DNA of 7,994 bases from positions 1-7,994 of the forward strand of contig JAFXRX010000139.1 of assembly GCA_017526045.1 (NCBI GenBank), in the 5' to 3' direction. Positions 1 to 6,528 of this stretch are shown in pieces. Every line of letters begins with the position of its first letter. The first letter of the stretch is position 1. The notes beneath the pieces are model-generated. The model saw only the letters and a list, made by a program, of their open reading frames with translations, ran no database searches and was not told the DNA's origin. Origin of the DNA: Opitutales bacterium. GTDB taxonomy: Bacteria; Verrucomicrobiota; Verrucomicrobiia; Opitutales; Intestinicryptomonadaceae. The translations under genes were made by a program, and so were the position numbers.

Positions 1-848
1 TCGGAAATCTGGTAGTCAAATTTTGCGGAGAAGGCGAACGCAGTGTCGTCGTTGTCGAGCAAAGAGTCGGAAGTGTCGCGGATAACCGCGCCGACATAGA
101 GTTCCGTGGAAAGCCTTGATGTAAGTTCGCCGCGGAGGGTCAAGCCAAAGAAGTGGTCGCGGGTTCTGTCGCCGTAAAGAGCCCTGGAAATTTCCTTGGC
201 CTCGCTCATGTTGTTGTCGAGGTAGTTTGTCTGGCGATACTGGTAGGACAAACCTAAGCTCAACCTGTCGGTGATTTTATAGAGCAAGCTTACAGGAACG
301 ACGTAGGCGTTGGTGTCTGTATAAAGTTCCTTCTCGTTTGTATAGCGCGTATACAGATAATCAAAGCCGGCATCGACAATCAATTTGTTCGAAACGATAT
401 AAGAGCCGTTTACGCCCGCCTTGATATTGTTTGTGCGCGCCAAATTGTTGCCGTTTATAGTTGTGTCGGTATTCTGGGCGGACTGCACGAAAGAGAAGTG
501 CGCGCCGGCGTTGAACACGTCGGACTGGTAAACGCCGTTTACAAACACATTCGTCAAATTGGAGTTGAAGCGCTCATGCTTCATGTAGCGGTTCAAATCT
601 TCATAAGCCTTGGCTGTAACAGTAAAGGCCTTGCTCTTGCCGTAAACGGCTTCGCCGCCGACACGGGCTGTGACGCAGTAGTCGTCATACGTCTTGTTGG
701 TGTTCCAAGTAACGTTGTTCGTCCATGTTCCGATTGCGGAACCGATAAACGAAACGTCCAAATCGTCGCCAATTTGAAGGAGGGGGCCGGCTGCGTATGC
801 AGAGCTACCGAGAACAGCCAAACTTGCTAACAATGATAGTTTTTTCAT
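1..848 (-). CDS. Outer-membrane beta-barrel protein (beta-barrel porin 2-like), N-terminal part, 3' end outside window
   Basis: The minus strand is open from ATG at 848 to the left edge, giving 282 residues with no stop, so the C-terminus is missing. The product starts with a typical Sec signal peptide (MKKLSLLASLAVLGSSAYA, likely cleaved after residue 19). The rest alternates polar and aromatic/hydrophobic residues in strand-length blocks, for example LIVDAGFDYLYTRY and LSLGLSYQYRQTNY, separated by Asn/Asp/Thr-rich turns. This is the look of an outer-membrane barrel, and it resembles the putative beta-barrel porin 2 family (PF10082), which is common in Verrucomicrobiota and Proteobacteria. 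No enzyme motif is visible, so a transport, export or structural role in the outer membrane is inferred only. The start is supported by the signal peptide and an AGGA ribosome site 6 nt upstream. It is divergent from the TPR gene. Barrel class is fairly sure; exact family is not. Confidence 0.75.
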   Translation of the reverse strand, partial: MKKLSLLASLAVLGSSAYAAGPLLQIGDDLDVSFIGSAIGTWTNNVTWNTNKTYDDYCVTARVGGEAVYGKSKAFTVTAKAYEDLNRYMKHERFNSNLTNVFVNGVYQSDVFNAGAHFSFVQSAQNTDTTINGNNLARTNNIKAGVNGSYIVSNKLIVDAGFDYLYTRYTNEKELYTDTNAYVVPVSLLYKITDRLSLGLSYQYRQTNYLDNNMSEAKEISRALYGDRTRDHFFGLTLRGELTSRLSTELYVGAVIRDTSDSLLDNDDTAFAFSAKFDYQIS

Positions 849-862
849 GTAATTCCTATTCT

Positions 863-890
863 TTGTTTAATCGAAAATATTTGCTATAAT
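863..890 (+). promoter_or_regulatory. Candidate extended -10 promoter for the TPR gene
   Basis: A consensus TATAAT at 885-890 is preceded by TG at 882-883, which makes a full extended -10 element (TGnTATAAT). The -35 region is weak (TTGTTT at 863-868, 16-nt spacer). Transcription would start near 897 and run towards the TPR gene, with a leader of about 187 nt. The element lies inside the leader of the divergent barrel gene, so the two promoters overlap. Confidence 0.4.
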
Positions 891-895
891 GAGGC

Positions 896-926
896 ATAAT
901 AAAATATGCATATCTAAACTTGTCAA
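896..926 (-). promoter_or_regulatory. Candidate sigma-70 promoter for the beta-barrel gene
   Basis: On the minus strand a perfect -35 box TTGACA lies at 926-921. A -10 candidate TATTAT (5 of 6) lies at 901-896 with a long 19-nt spacer; TTTTAT with a 16-nt spacer is an alternative. The DNA upstream of the -35 box (930-960) is made of long A and T runs, which could act as an UP element. Transcription would begin near 889 and give a leader of about 40 nt ending in the AGGA ribosome site. The -35 box is convincing; the choice of -10 is open. Confidence 0.5.
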
Positions 927-1083
927 GAATTATTCTGCTTTTTTTTCAAAAAAACAAAAAATAAATAAATTCCCGAAAAAAACAAAAACTTCTTGCATCA
1001 AAATCTTTTCGGCTTAGTAAATATACGCACACAAAAATTGGAAATTTGCCAAATCCCCAAAAAAAGAATATTTTCACAAAAAA

Positions 1084-2799
1084 ATGGAAAACCAAACCAA
1101 TCCGCAACCCTCCCAAAAAACAGACTCAACCCGCCGCCCCGCGATTTTCGGCTTTGCATACAGATACAGGACGCCGAAAGGGAACTGGTCGATAAAATTT
1201 TTGTACGGCAAAATATTCACGGCTCTGTTTGCGATATTTCTAACGCTCTTGCTCTTCAAGACGATTTTTATTTTCGTCTTCTTTAAATACCAGCGCGACT
1301 ACTCCGAAATTACGGTAAAAACCGCCCTCTTTTACCCGCTCAACAGGATGCAAACCAACCACGCCCTGGGCGACTACAATATAAGAAACGCAAAAGACCT
1401 CCTCGCCGAGGGCAAGTACCGCGAGGCTTTCGAAAACCTTGTCCGCGGCGTGAACCGCTCCCCGCGGAACATCGAGGGCAAAAAGATGCTCGCGCAGTTC
1501 TTCATTATGAGGAACAAGCAGGACAGCGCGGTGGAAGTCCTAAAAAGAGGCCTGCCCTTCGCCTACGAAGACCTCGCCTACATGCGGCTCTACGTCCAGC
1601 TTCTAATTGCGAAAATGGACGATGAAGTCCTGATAAACGTCTGCAAAAACATTCTCGAGAGAAACCCGAAATCAAAAGAGATACAGCAATACCTTGCAAT
1701 GGCGATGGCAACAGTCTATTCCATGCACGGCATGCACAAGGAAAGCAAGGAGATTATCGAAAAGTACGGGCTTGAAAAAACAACCCCGGGCATATTGCGC
1801 CTTTCCAAAAACGAATGGGAGCAGGGCAACCGCGAAGAGGCCATAAACATCATCGCCAAAAACATAAACCGAATGCCCGATCTCGACCCCGTCTACGCCC
1901 TGCTTGTAAACTACTACATCATAATGGGCGACTACGAAAAGGCGCGCCAATACGGCTCTCTTAGAATTATCGAAAAGCCGCTCGAAATCGCGCCGCGCGT
2001 CGACTACCTGCGCTCAATCTCCAACAGCGGCGACAAAAAAGCAGCCGAAGAGGAAATCAACCGCCTCTTTGAAAACAACAAAAACGACGAAAAGAATTTG
2101 ATTTACATCGCAAACTTCGCAACCGACTCCGAAAACTTGGAGCTCATGCGCAAGATATACGACAACGCCATAGAAAAGGGCTTTTCCAACACGTCCCAAT
2201 ACTGCATGCTGCTTTTGGAAACCTTCATAACATGCAAGAAATACCAAGAGGCGATTGATTTTTCCGAAGACATAATAAAGGCGAACCCGAAATGGCTGAA
2301 GAACAACGAAAACGTATTTTCGGCATTGAGGGCGGTCGCCTACTACGCGGTCGGCAATTCAAATATGTCGACTGCGCTTATAAACGACATAATAAAGCAA
2401 GGCACGGTAAACCCGCGCACGCTCGTCGCGACGGCGCGCCGCTTCGCGCTGCTTGGCGAGGATACAATCGCCCACAAGCTTTACGTTGCCGCGGTCGAGA
2501 AGGACCCGATGCACCAATACGCGCTCGTGCGCCTCATCCAGTTCGAGCTTGACGCGGGCAATTCGTCGGACTTGAACAAATACATTTTCCGCCTGATAAA
2601 CATGCGCAGGCCGCCGCGCGACATGATATTGGAGGCGCGCCGCAAGCTTTTGACGGACCGCTTCATTTTCACGACCGACCGCGAAAAGATTATAAACGCA
2701 ATCGACGCGGTATTTGACATAGAGAAGGCGTCGGGCAACCGCATTTTCTCCGACCTTCCCTCGGACTATGACAATGAAAAAATCTTATCCACTTTTTGA
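1084..2799 (+). CDS. Membrane-anchored tetratricopeptide-repeat (TPR) protein, function unknown
   Basis: The product has 571 residues. Residues 1-40 are hydrophilic and basic, a hydrophobic segment at about 44-68 (IFTALFAIFLTLLLF and on) is a single membrane span, and the remainder is a helical solenoid. TPR-like helix pairs can be read at about 103-132 (AKDLLAEGKYREAFENL), 273-303 (ALLVNYYIIMGDYEKARQY), 378-403 and 446-475, with degenerate units between. With Arg/Lys before the span and a signal-anchor rather than a cleavable signal, the TPR part could face the periplasm, but orientation is not settled by the sequence. TPRs bind proteins, so a scaffold role in the envelope is a general inference; no partner or enzyme domain is visible. 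The start has no Shine-Dalgarno match: the leader is nearly pure A just before ATG. It appears to be transcribed alone, divergent from the barrel gene. Confidence 0.8.
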   Translation: MENQTNPQPSQKTDSTRRPAIFGFAYRYRTPKGNWSIKFLYGKIFTALFAIFLTLLLFKTIFIFVFFKYQRDYSEITVKTALFYPLNRMQTNHALGDYNIRNAKDLLAEGKYREAFENLVRGVNRSPRNIEGKKMLAQFFIMRNKQDSAVEVLKRGLPFAYEDLAYMRLYVQLLIAKMDDEVLINVCKNILERNPKSKEIQQYLAMAMATVYSMHGMHKESKEIIEKYGLEKTTPGILRLSKNEWEQGNREEAINIIAKNINRMPDLDPVYALLVNYYIIMGDYEKARQYGSLRIIEKPLEIAPRVDYLRSISNSGDKKAAEEEINRLFENNKNDEKNLIYIANFATDSENLELMRKIYDNAIEKGFSNTSQYCMLLLETFITCKKYQEAIDFSEDIIKANPKWLKNNENVFSALRAVAYYAVGNSNMSTALINDIIKQGTVNPRTLVATARRFALLGEDTIAHKLYVAAVEKDPMHQYALVRLIQFELDAGNSSDLNKYIFRLINMRRPPRDMILEARRKLLTDRFIFTTDREKIINAIDAVFDIEKASGNRIFSDLPSDYDNEKILSTF

Positions 2800-2828
2800 A
2801 AAAGCGGTGAAAACCGGAATAAAAAAAG

Positions 2829-2887
2829 CAATTTTTTCAAAATTGTAATATAGTGCTTACGCAAAAATAAAAGAGGCTTTTTTTATT
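2829..2887 (+). terminator. Weak terminator-like segment after the TPR gene
   Basis: Two A/T-rich hairpins follow the TPR stop codon. One has arms CAATTTT (2829-2835) and AAAATTG (2839-2845). The other is a 5-bp stem AAAAG/CTTTT (2869-2873 with 2877-2881) that runs into seven T residues (2878-2884). Neither has a GC-rich stem, so termination here is plausible rather than clear. The 15-bp hairpin at 3057-3090 could instead stop or stabilise the transcript. Confidence 0.3.
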
Positions 2888-2920
2888 CCTTGCGCTCCAT
2901 CTTGGTTTTACTCGGGGGGC

Positions 2921-3090
2921 AGTACAAAGTTGTACTCGCATTTGCATTCGCAAATGTCTCGGCACTCGCTTACGCTCGGCTCTTTTTGCTAACGCAAAAA
3001 GCTACCCACGCAAAGCGTGGTCAGCTCCCCGCTCGTAAAACGCAAGAGAACAGGGCTCCCAAAAATGTTTTTGAAAAAAACTTTTTGGGA
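2921..3090. repeat. Cluster of five short hairpins (possible REP-like intergenic repeat element)
   Basis: Five inverted repeats lie within 170 bp. They are 2921-2936 (AGTACAA, 2-nt gap, TTGTACT), 2939-2956 (CATTTGC, loop ATTC, GCAAATG), 2982-3001 (CTTTTTGC, loop TAAC, GCAAAAAG), 3006-3020 (CCACGC, loop AAA, GCGTGG) and 3057-3090 (TCCCAAAAA/TTTTTGGGA with a nested GTTTTT/AAAAAC). All arms pair perfectly. Related words recur, such as GCTTACGC (2855 and 2968) and GCTAACGC (2989), and ACTCG (2909, 2934, 2964). Compact hairpins strung together between genes suggest a REP-like or other dispersed non-coding element. Only one copy is in view, so a repeat family is inference. Confidence 0.5.
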
Positions 3091-3363
3091 TGTTAGTCAT
3101 CGCGCATTTTGACCGCTTTTTCCCCTCACAACCTTCCAATCTTCCCCGCGAAAATCATACACAACGTTCCCAGAAACTTAACGTGGAGAGAAAATAATGT
3201 TCCCAAATTTTATTTTTTTTGAGGGAATTCTTTTTTTTAAATTAGAGCGGCTTCGCCGCATCCGAAAAAAATTCTTATTTATTTTTTTGGACTATTTTTT
3301 TCGTCAAGTTTCTTGCAGGGAGCGCACAGAAACAAACAAGAAGGCGTGAAGAGCGAGGACAGC

Positions 3364-3417
3364 AAAAAAGGGGGCGCGCGAGTGTATTTAAACATACTCG
3401 AACAAGCACCCTTTTTT
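3364..3417 (-). terminator. Intrinsic terminator of guaB (symmetrical, could act both ways)
   Basis: An outer stem AAAAAAGGG (3364-3372) pairs with CCCTTTTTT (3409-3417). A two-pair GC step follows. An inner stem CGAGT (3379-3383) pairs with ACTCG (3396-3400) around a TTTAAA-centred loop that can pair further with one G-T pair. Read on the minus strand, the hairpin begins 33 nt after the guaB stop and ends in CCCCCTTTTTT, the standard layout of an intrinsic terminator. The plus strand reads CCCTTTTTT at the other end, so it may also stop transcription arriving from the TPR side. Confidence 0.7.
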
Positions 3418-3449
3418 GATCCCGAAGCTATTTGCGGCTTATTGTTTGT

Positions 3450-5015
3450 TTATGCCGCTCCCGTCCCCATGGTTTTAACCTCAATCACATCATGCGGGAA
3501 GCTCTCGCGCTGGCCGGCCGCCGTAATCTTGGCAAAACGCGCGTTGCGCTTCAACGCGGACAAATCCTCCGCGCCCAAATAGCCCATGCCGCTTTGTATG
3601 CCGCCCGCGTACTGCGCAAGCAAAATGTCGAGCCCTACCGAAACTTCCTTCAACGCCTCGATGCCCTCCGCCGTAACCTTGTCGGTCTTGTCTTTGGTGT
3701 CCCTGCCGTAGCGCGCCGCCGAGCCGTCCTTCATCGCCGCCATGGAGCCCATGCCGCGGTACTGCTTGTAGCTCTTGCCGTTGATTTCCATAATTTTGCC
3801 CGGGGCTTCGGGAGTGCCCGCAAGCAGGCTGCCGCACAAAACCGCGTCGGCGAGAGTAAGCGCCTTCACCATGTCGCCGCTCTTTGTTATGCCGCCGTCA
3901 GCGATGATTTTAACGCCCGATTTCTTGGCCTGAGAGGAGCATACATAAAGAGCCGTAAGCTGCGGGATGCCGATGCCCGCGACGATGCGCGTCGTGCAAA
4001 TCGAGCCGGGGCCCTGCCCCACTTTTACTGCGTTTGCGCCGGCCTGAGCCAAAAATTCCACGCCCGCCGCGCTTGTAACGTTGCCGCCGATAATAGTCAA
4101 ATCCTTGAAGTTTTCGCGCACGAGCCTAATCATCGAGCCGACGCCTTCGGTAAAGCCGTGGGCTGTCGAAACCGCCGCGACGTCCAGGCCGCGCTCGACG
4201 AGCGCGCCGACGTGGTTTACAATTCTGTCTTTATCCAGCGAACCGTCGGGCTTGCGGTAGATTGAAAGAGTTGCGCCGCAAAGCAGGCGGAAGCGCGAGT
4301 CGCGCGCCGCGCGTTTTTGCGAGGCGTTTTCGTCGGAAATTCTTTCGATGTCGGAGAGGGTGAAAAGGCCTTTTAGCTTGTCGTTTTCGTCGACAACCAG
4401 CAGCTTGTGCACGCCGAAGTGGTCGTTAAAGAAAGTGTCGGCGGCTGCAATCGGGTCTGCGCCCAAGTCTTTTGCCGAAATTGTAAAGACCTCGGAGCGC
4501 GGCGACATCGCCTCGGAAATTTTCATCGCCGCATAGCGCGATTTTACGACGGAGCCCGGCAAAAGCCCGACGAGCTTGCCCTGTTCGTCGACCACCGGAA
4601 AGGTGCGGAAGCGGAACTTCTTGTCCTCGACCATGTTCAAAACGTCGCCGATTTGCTGGTCGGGCGAGACGCGGATTGGGTCTTGGATGAGGCCGTGGAT
4701 GTAGTTTTTGACGCGGCTGACCTGCGAGAGCTGCTCTTCCGCCGCCATCGAGGAGTGGATGATGCCCATGCCGCCGTTGCGCGCCATTGCGATTGCCATT
4801 TTGTATTCCGTGACGGTATCCATATCCGAAGATATGATAGGCAGGGTAAGCTTGACGCTTTCGGAAAGCTCCGTGTCCAATTTTGTCTGCTTGGGCAAAA
4901 TCGCGGAATACTGCGTTGCCAGCGTTACGTCGTCGTAAGTCAGAGCCGTCGGCGCGTTTGCGCGGAAGAAGTCGTCCGCGTTTTTGAAGAAAATATCGTC
5001 TATTGCGTTTTTCAT
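3450..5015 (-). CDS. guaB: Inosine-5'-monophosphate dehydrogenase (IMPDH)
   Basis: This enzyme oxidises IMP to XMP with NAD+ in the cytoplasm, the first step committed to guanine nucleotides. From ATG at 5015 it has 521 residues, slightly longer than the usual 490 or so. The N-terminal barrel part carries SSDMDTVTE (about 62-70). Two CBS domains follow at about 112-165 and 170-225. The barrel then resumes with IIGGNV, the catalytic loop GPGSICTTR (Cys340), IADGGI (Asp373, IMP ribose binding), YRGMGSMAAM and the mobile-flap Arg435-Tyr436. YRGMGS and the flap RY favour IMPDH over GMP reductase. One odd point: the usual D-[ST]-[AS]-H-G-H-S motif reads STAHGFT here (Ser283, Phe288). An in-frame GTG at 5030 would add five residues, but ATG is preferred because GGGGGA sits 7 nt before it. 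No clear promoter was found; TTAAAA/TAAATT (5072-5044) is the best weak pair. Confidence 0.93.
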   Translation of the reverse strand: MKNAIDDIFFKNADDFFRANAPTALTYDDVTLATQYSAILPKQTKLDTELSESVKLTLPIISSDMDTVTEYKMAIAMARNGGMGIIHSSMAAEEQLSQVSRVKNYIHGLIQDPIRVSPDQQIGDVLNMVEDKKFRFRTFPVVDEQGKLVGLLPGSVVKSRYAAMKISEAMSPRSEVFTISAKDLGADPIAAADTFFNDHFGVHKLLVVDENDKLKGLFTLSDIERISDENASQKRAARDSRFRLLCGATLSIYRKPDGSLDKDRIVNHVGALVERGLDVAAVSTAHGFTEGVGSMIRLVRENFKDLTIIGGNVTSAAGVEFLAQAGANAVKVGQGPGSICTTRIVAGIGIPQLTALYVCSSQAKKSGVKIIADGGITKSGDMVKALTLADAVLCGSLLAGTPEAPGKIMEINGKSYKQYRGMGSMAAMKDGSAARYGRDTKDKTDKVTAEGIEALKEVSVGLDILLAQYAGGIQSGMGYLGAEDLSALKRNARFAKITAAGQRESFPHDVIEVKTMGTGAA

Positions 5016-5024
5016 ATTATTTTC

Positions 5025-5035
5025 CCCCACTGGGG
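5025..5035 (-). promoter_or_regulatory. Small hairpin covering the guaB ribosome binding site
   Basis: On the guaB mRNA strand, CCCC (5035-5032), a 3-nt loop AGT and GGGG (5028-5025) form a four-pair all-GC hairpin. The G run is the only Shine-Dalgarno-like sequence in front of the guaB ATG at 5015, so the hairpin would hide it. This could tune translation. The stem is short and a regulatory role is inference. Confidence 0.35.
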
Positions 5036-5095
5036 TTAGACTAAATTTAATGCGTGTGCAAGCATTTTTTAAAAATACGGGGCGAAAAATTTTTC

Positions 5096-5124
5096 TTGAT
5101 AAAAAATCCGCCCAAAAGTATTTT
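5096..5124 (+). promoter_or_regulatory. Candidate sigma-70 promoter for the GH130 gene
   Basis: TTGATA (5096-5101, 5 of 6 to the -35 consensus) and TATTTT (5119-5124, 4 of 6 to the -10) are separated by exactly 17 nt. Transcription would start near 5131, leaving a leader of about 19 nt that contains the AAGGA ribosome site at 5139-5143. The -35 box falls in the loop of an inverted repeat: GGGCG (5080-5084) with CGCCC (5109-5113), and ATTTTT with AAAAAT inside. That repeat could be a binding site or a structure. Confidence 0.55.
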
Positions 5125-5149
5125 ACCGTTTTTCAATTAAGGAAAAACT

Positions 5150-6469
5150 ATGAGACATACCTTGCTGCTGCTTGCATTTTTTGCGTTTTGCGGGATTTCC
5201 GCAAGCGCGGAGCTCAAAAAAAATCCTCTGCCCGACTGGGCGATGGGCGGCTTTGCGCGCCCCGAGGGGGTAAACCCCGTAATCGCGCCGAACAAGGAAA
5301 GCGTATTTGACTGCCCCATGCAGAAAAGGCCTATAAAATGGGAGGAAAGCGACACGTTCAACCCCGCCGCAACTGTCTATAAAAACAAGCTGTGTGTCCT
5401 CTACCGCGCCGAGGACAACACGTTCCAGGGCGTTGGCTCGCGCACGTCGCGGCTCGGGCTTGCCGAGACCGAAGACGGCGTAAAGATGAAAAGATACCCG
5501 AGCCCCGTAATGTTCCCCGCGGAGGATTCCAACAAGGAGTTTGAATGGACGGGCGGCTGCGAAGACCCGCGCCTTGCCCAGACCGAAGACGGGCTGTTCG
5601 TGCTGACCTACACATCGTGGAACAAGAAAATCGCGCGCCTTTGCGTTGCCACCTCGAGAGACCTGCGCACATGGCAAAAGCACGGCCCCGCGTTCAAAAA
5701 CGCAAGCGGGGGCAAATACGCCAACATGTTTTGCAAGTCCGCCGCGATAGTCTGCGCGCAGTCGAAAAAAGACCCTTCCAAATTTGCAATCTCGAAGGTA
5801 AACGGCAAATATTTTATGTACTGGGGCGAGGCGCGCATATTCGCCGCCACGAGCGACGACCTCATTAACTGGCAGCCCGTCGAAAACCCGAACGGCTCCC
5901 TAAAAGAGCTGATTGCGCCGCGCAGGGGGTATTTTGACAGCTCCCTTACGGAAGTGGGCCCCGCCGCAATCAAGACCAAAAACGGAATTTTGGTTTTGTA
6001 CAACGGCAAAAACTCGAGCGGCAAAGACGCCGACAGAAGGTTCGCCGAAGGCACTTACGCCGCGGGGCAGGTTCTCTTCGATTTGGAAGACCCGTTAAAG
6101 CCGATTGCGCGGCTCGACGTCCCGTTTTTCCGCCCGATGGCGGACTTCGAGCGCAAGGGGCAGTACGCGCAGGGGACTGTTTTTATAGAGGGGCTTGCGT
6201 TTTACAAGGGCAAGTGGTTTATGTACTACGGCTGCGCCGACTCGCTCGTGGGCGTCGCGGTTTTCGACCCGCAAAAATCCGAAAAATTCGGCGACCCCAT
6301 TCCCGAATACGAGGGCGTTGCGATAAGCGAAAACGGCGAGCTGCTTTGGGACTTCGCAAAAATCGAGCCCGCCGCGCTGAACGCAAAGCTCGCCAAATTC
6401 GCCAAGGAAAACCCCGAAAAGCCGCTCGAAGTTTCGGTGGCGAAAAAAGTCCCGCTAAAGGCTTTGTAA
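5150..6469 (+). CDS. Secreted GH130 glycosidase, probable beta-1,2-mannosidase
   Basis: The 439-residue product has a signal peptide (MRHTLLLLAFFAFCGISASA, about 1-20) and a five-bladed beta-propeller-type GH130 domain. Visible family marks are FNPAATVY (70-77), LYRAED (84-89), GCEDPR (136-141, with Asp139 the expected general acid) and LTYTSW (152-157). GH130 contains inverting mannoside phosphorylases and, in a later-described branch, hydrolases of beta-1,2-mannosides such as Bacteroides BT3780. From memory of that work, the hydrolases use a pair of glutamates and a lysine that selects beta-1,2 links. Here Glu227 (YWGE), Glu268 (SLTEVGP) and Lys196 (FCKSAAI) sit where those are expected, and the phosphorylase YHG motif reads YNG (284-286). 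A secreted enzyme also fits hydrolysis better than use of cytosolic phosphate. A clear AAGGA site lies 6 nt before the ATG. Family is sure; mannosidase activity is likely; the substrate is unproven. No other sugar gene is in view. Confidence 0.88.
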   Translation: MRHTLLLLAFFAFCGISASAELKKNPLPDWAMGGFARPEGVNPVIAPNKESVFDCPMQKRPIKWEESDTFNPAATVYKNKLCVLYRAEDNTFQGVGSRTSRLGLAETEDGVKMKRYPSPVMFPAEDSNKEFEWTGGCEDPRLAQTEDGLFVLTYTSWNKKIARLCVATSRDLRTWQKHGPAFKNASGGKYANMFCKSAAIVCAQSKKDPSKFAISKVNGKYFMYWGEARIFAATSDDLINWQPVENPNGSLKELIAPRRGYFDSSLTEVGPAAIKTKNGILVLYNGKNSSGKDADRRFAEGTYAAGQVLFDLEDPLKPIARLDVPFFRPMADFERKGQYAQGTVFIEGLAFYKGKWFMYYGCADSLVGVAVFDPQKSEKFGDPIPEYEGVAISENGELLWDFAKIEPAALNAKLAKFAKENPEKPLEVSVAKKVPLKAL

Positions 6470-6528
6470 ACGCTTTTAAGCCTCGCCTCGAAAAACAAAA
6501 TTCAAAACGTCGAATTTATCAAATAAAC

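Larger units (their letters stand above)
2800..3449. other. 650-bp intergenic region, no convincing gene, rich in inverted repeats
   Basis: This gap separates the 3' ends of the convergent TPR and guaB genes, which is far more than two terminators need. It has three parts. From 2921 to 3090 compact hairpins follow one another. From about 3195 to 3300 there are long T and A runs with a nested hairpin. From 3364 to 3417 there is a terminator. A reading frame of 68 codons starting at TTG (2890-3096) crosses the hairpins, but its residues follow from the palindromes and it has no ribosome site, so I do not call it. A 50-codon frame with a GGAG site (3197-3349) is discussed under findings. Confidence 0.7.

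Noticed and set aside
498..830. 110-codon plus-strand frame opposite the beta-barrel gene
   Set aside because: It is antisense to a signal-peptide-bearing barrel frame that is open across the whole segment.
2921..3090. CRISPR array
   Set aside because: The hairpins differ in sequence and spacing, and there is no exact direct repeat with spacers of constant length.
2890..3096. 68-codon frame with TTG start in the intergenic hairpin cluster
   Set aside because: No ribosome binding site, and most of its codons lie in palindromes, so the DNA structure rather than a protein explains it.
3432..4265. 277-codon open frame on the plus strand opposite guaB
   Set aside because: guaB is unmistakable on the other strand. 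This product is an Arg/Ala-rich shadow with no ribosome site.
5016..5149. Possible purine riboswitch ahead of guaB
   Set aside because: The gap is short and shared with a divergent promoter. I could not find the three-way junction or conserved core of a purine riboswitch; only simple hairpins are present.
5123..5683. 186-codon frame on the minus strand over the start of the GH130 gene
   Set aside because: It crosses the GH130 promoter and signal peptide region and has no recognisable domain; the plus-strand gene explains the sequence.
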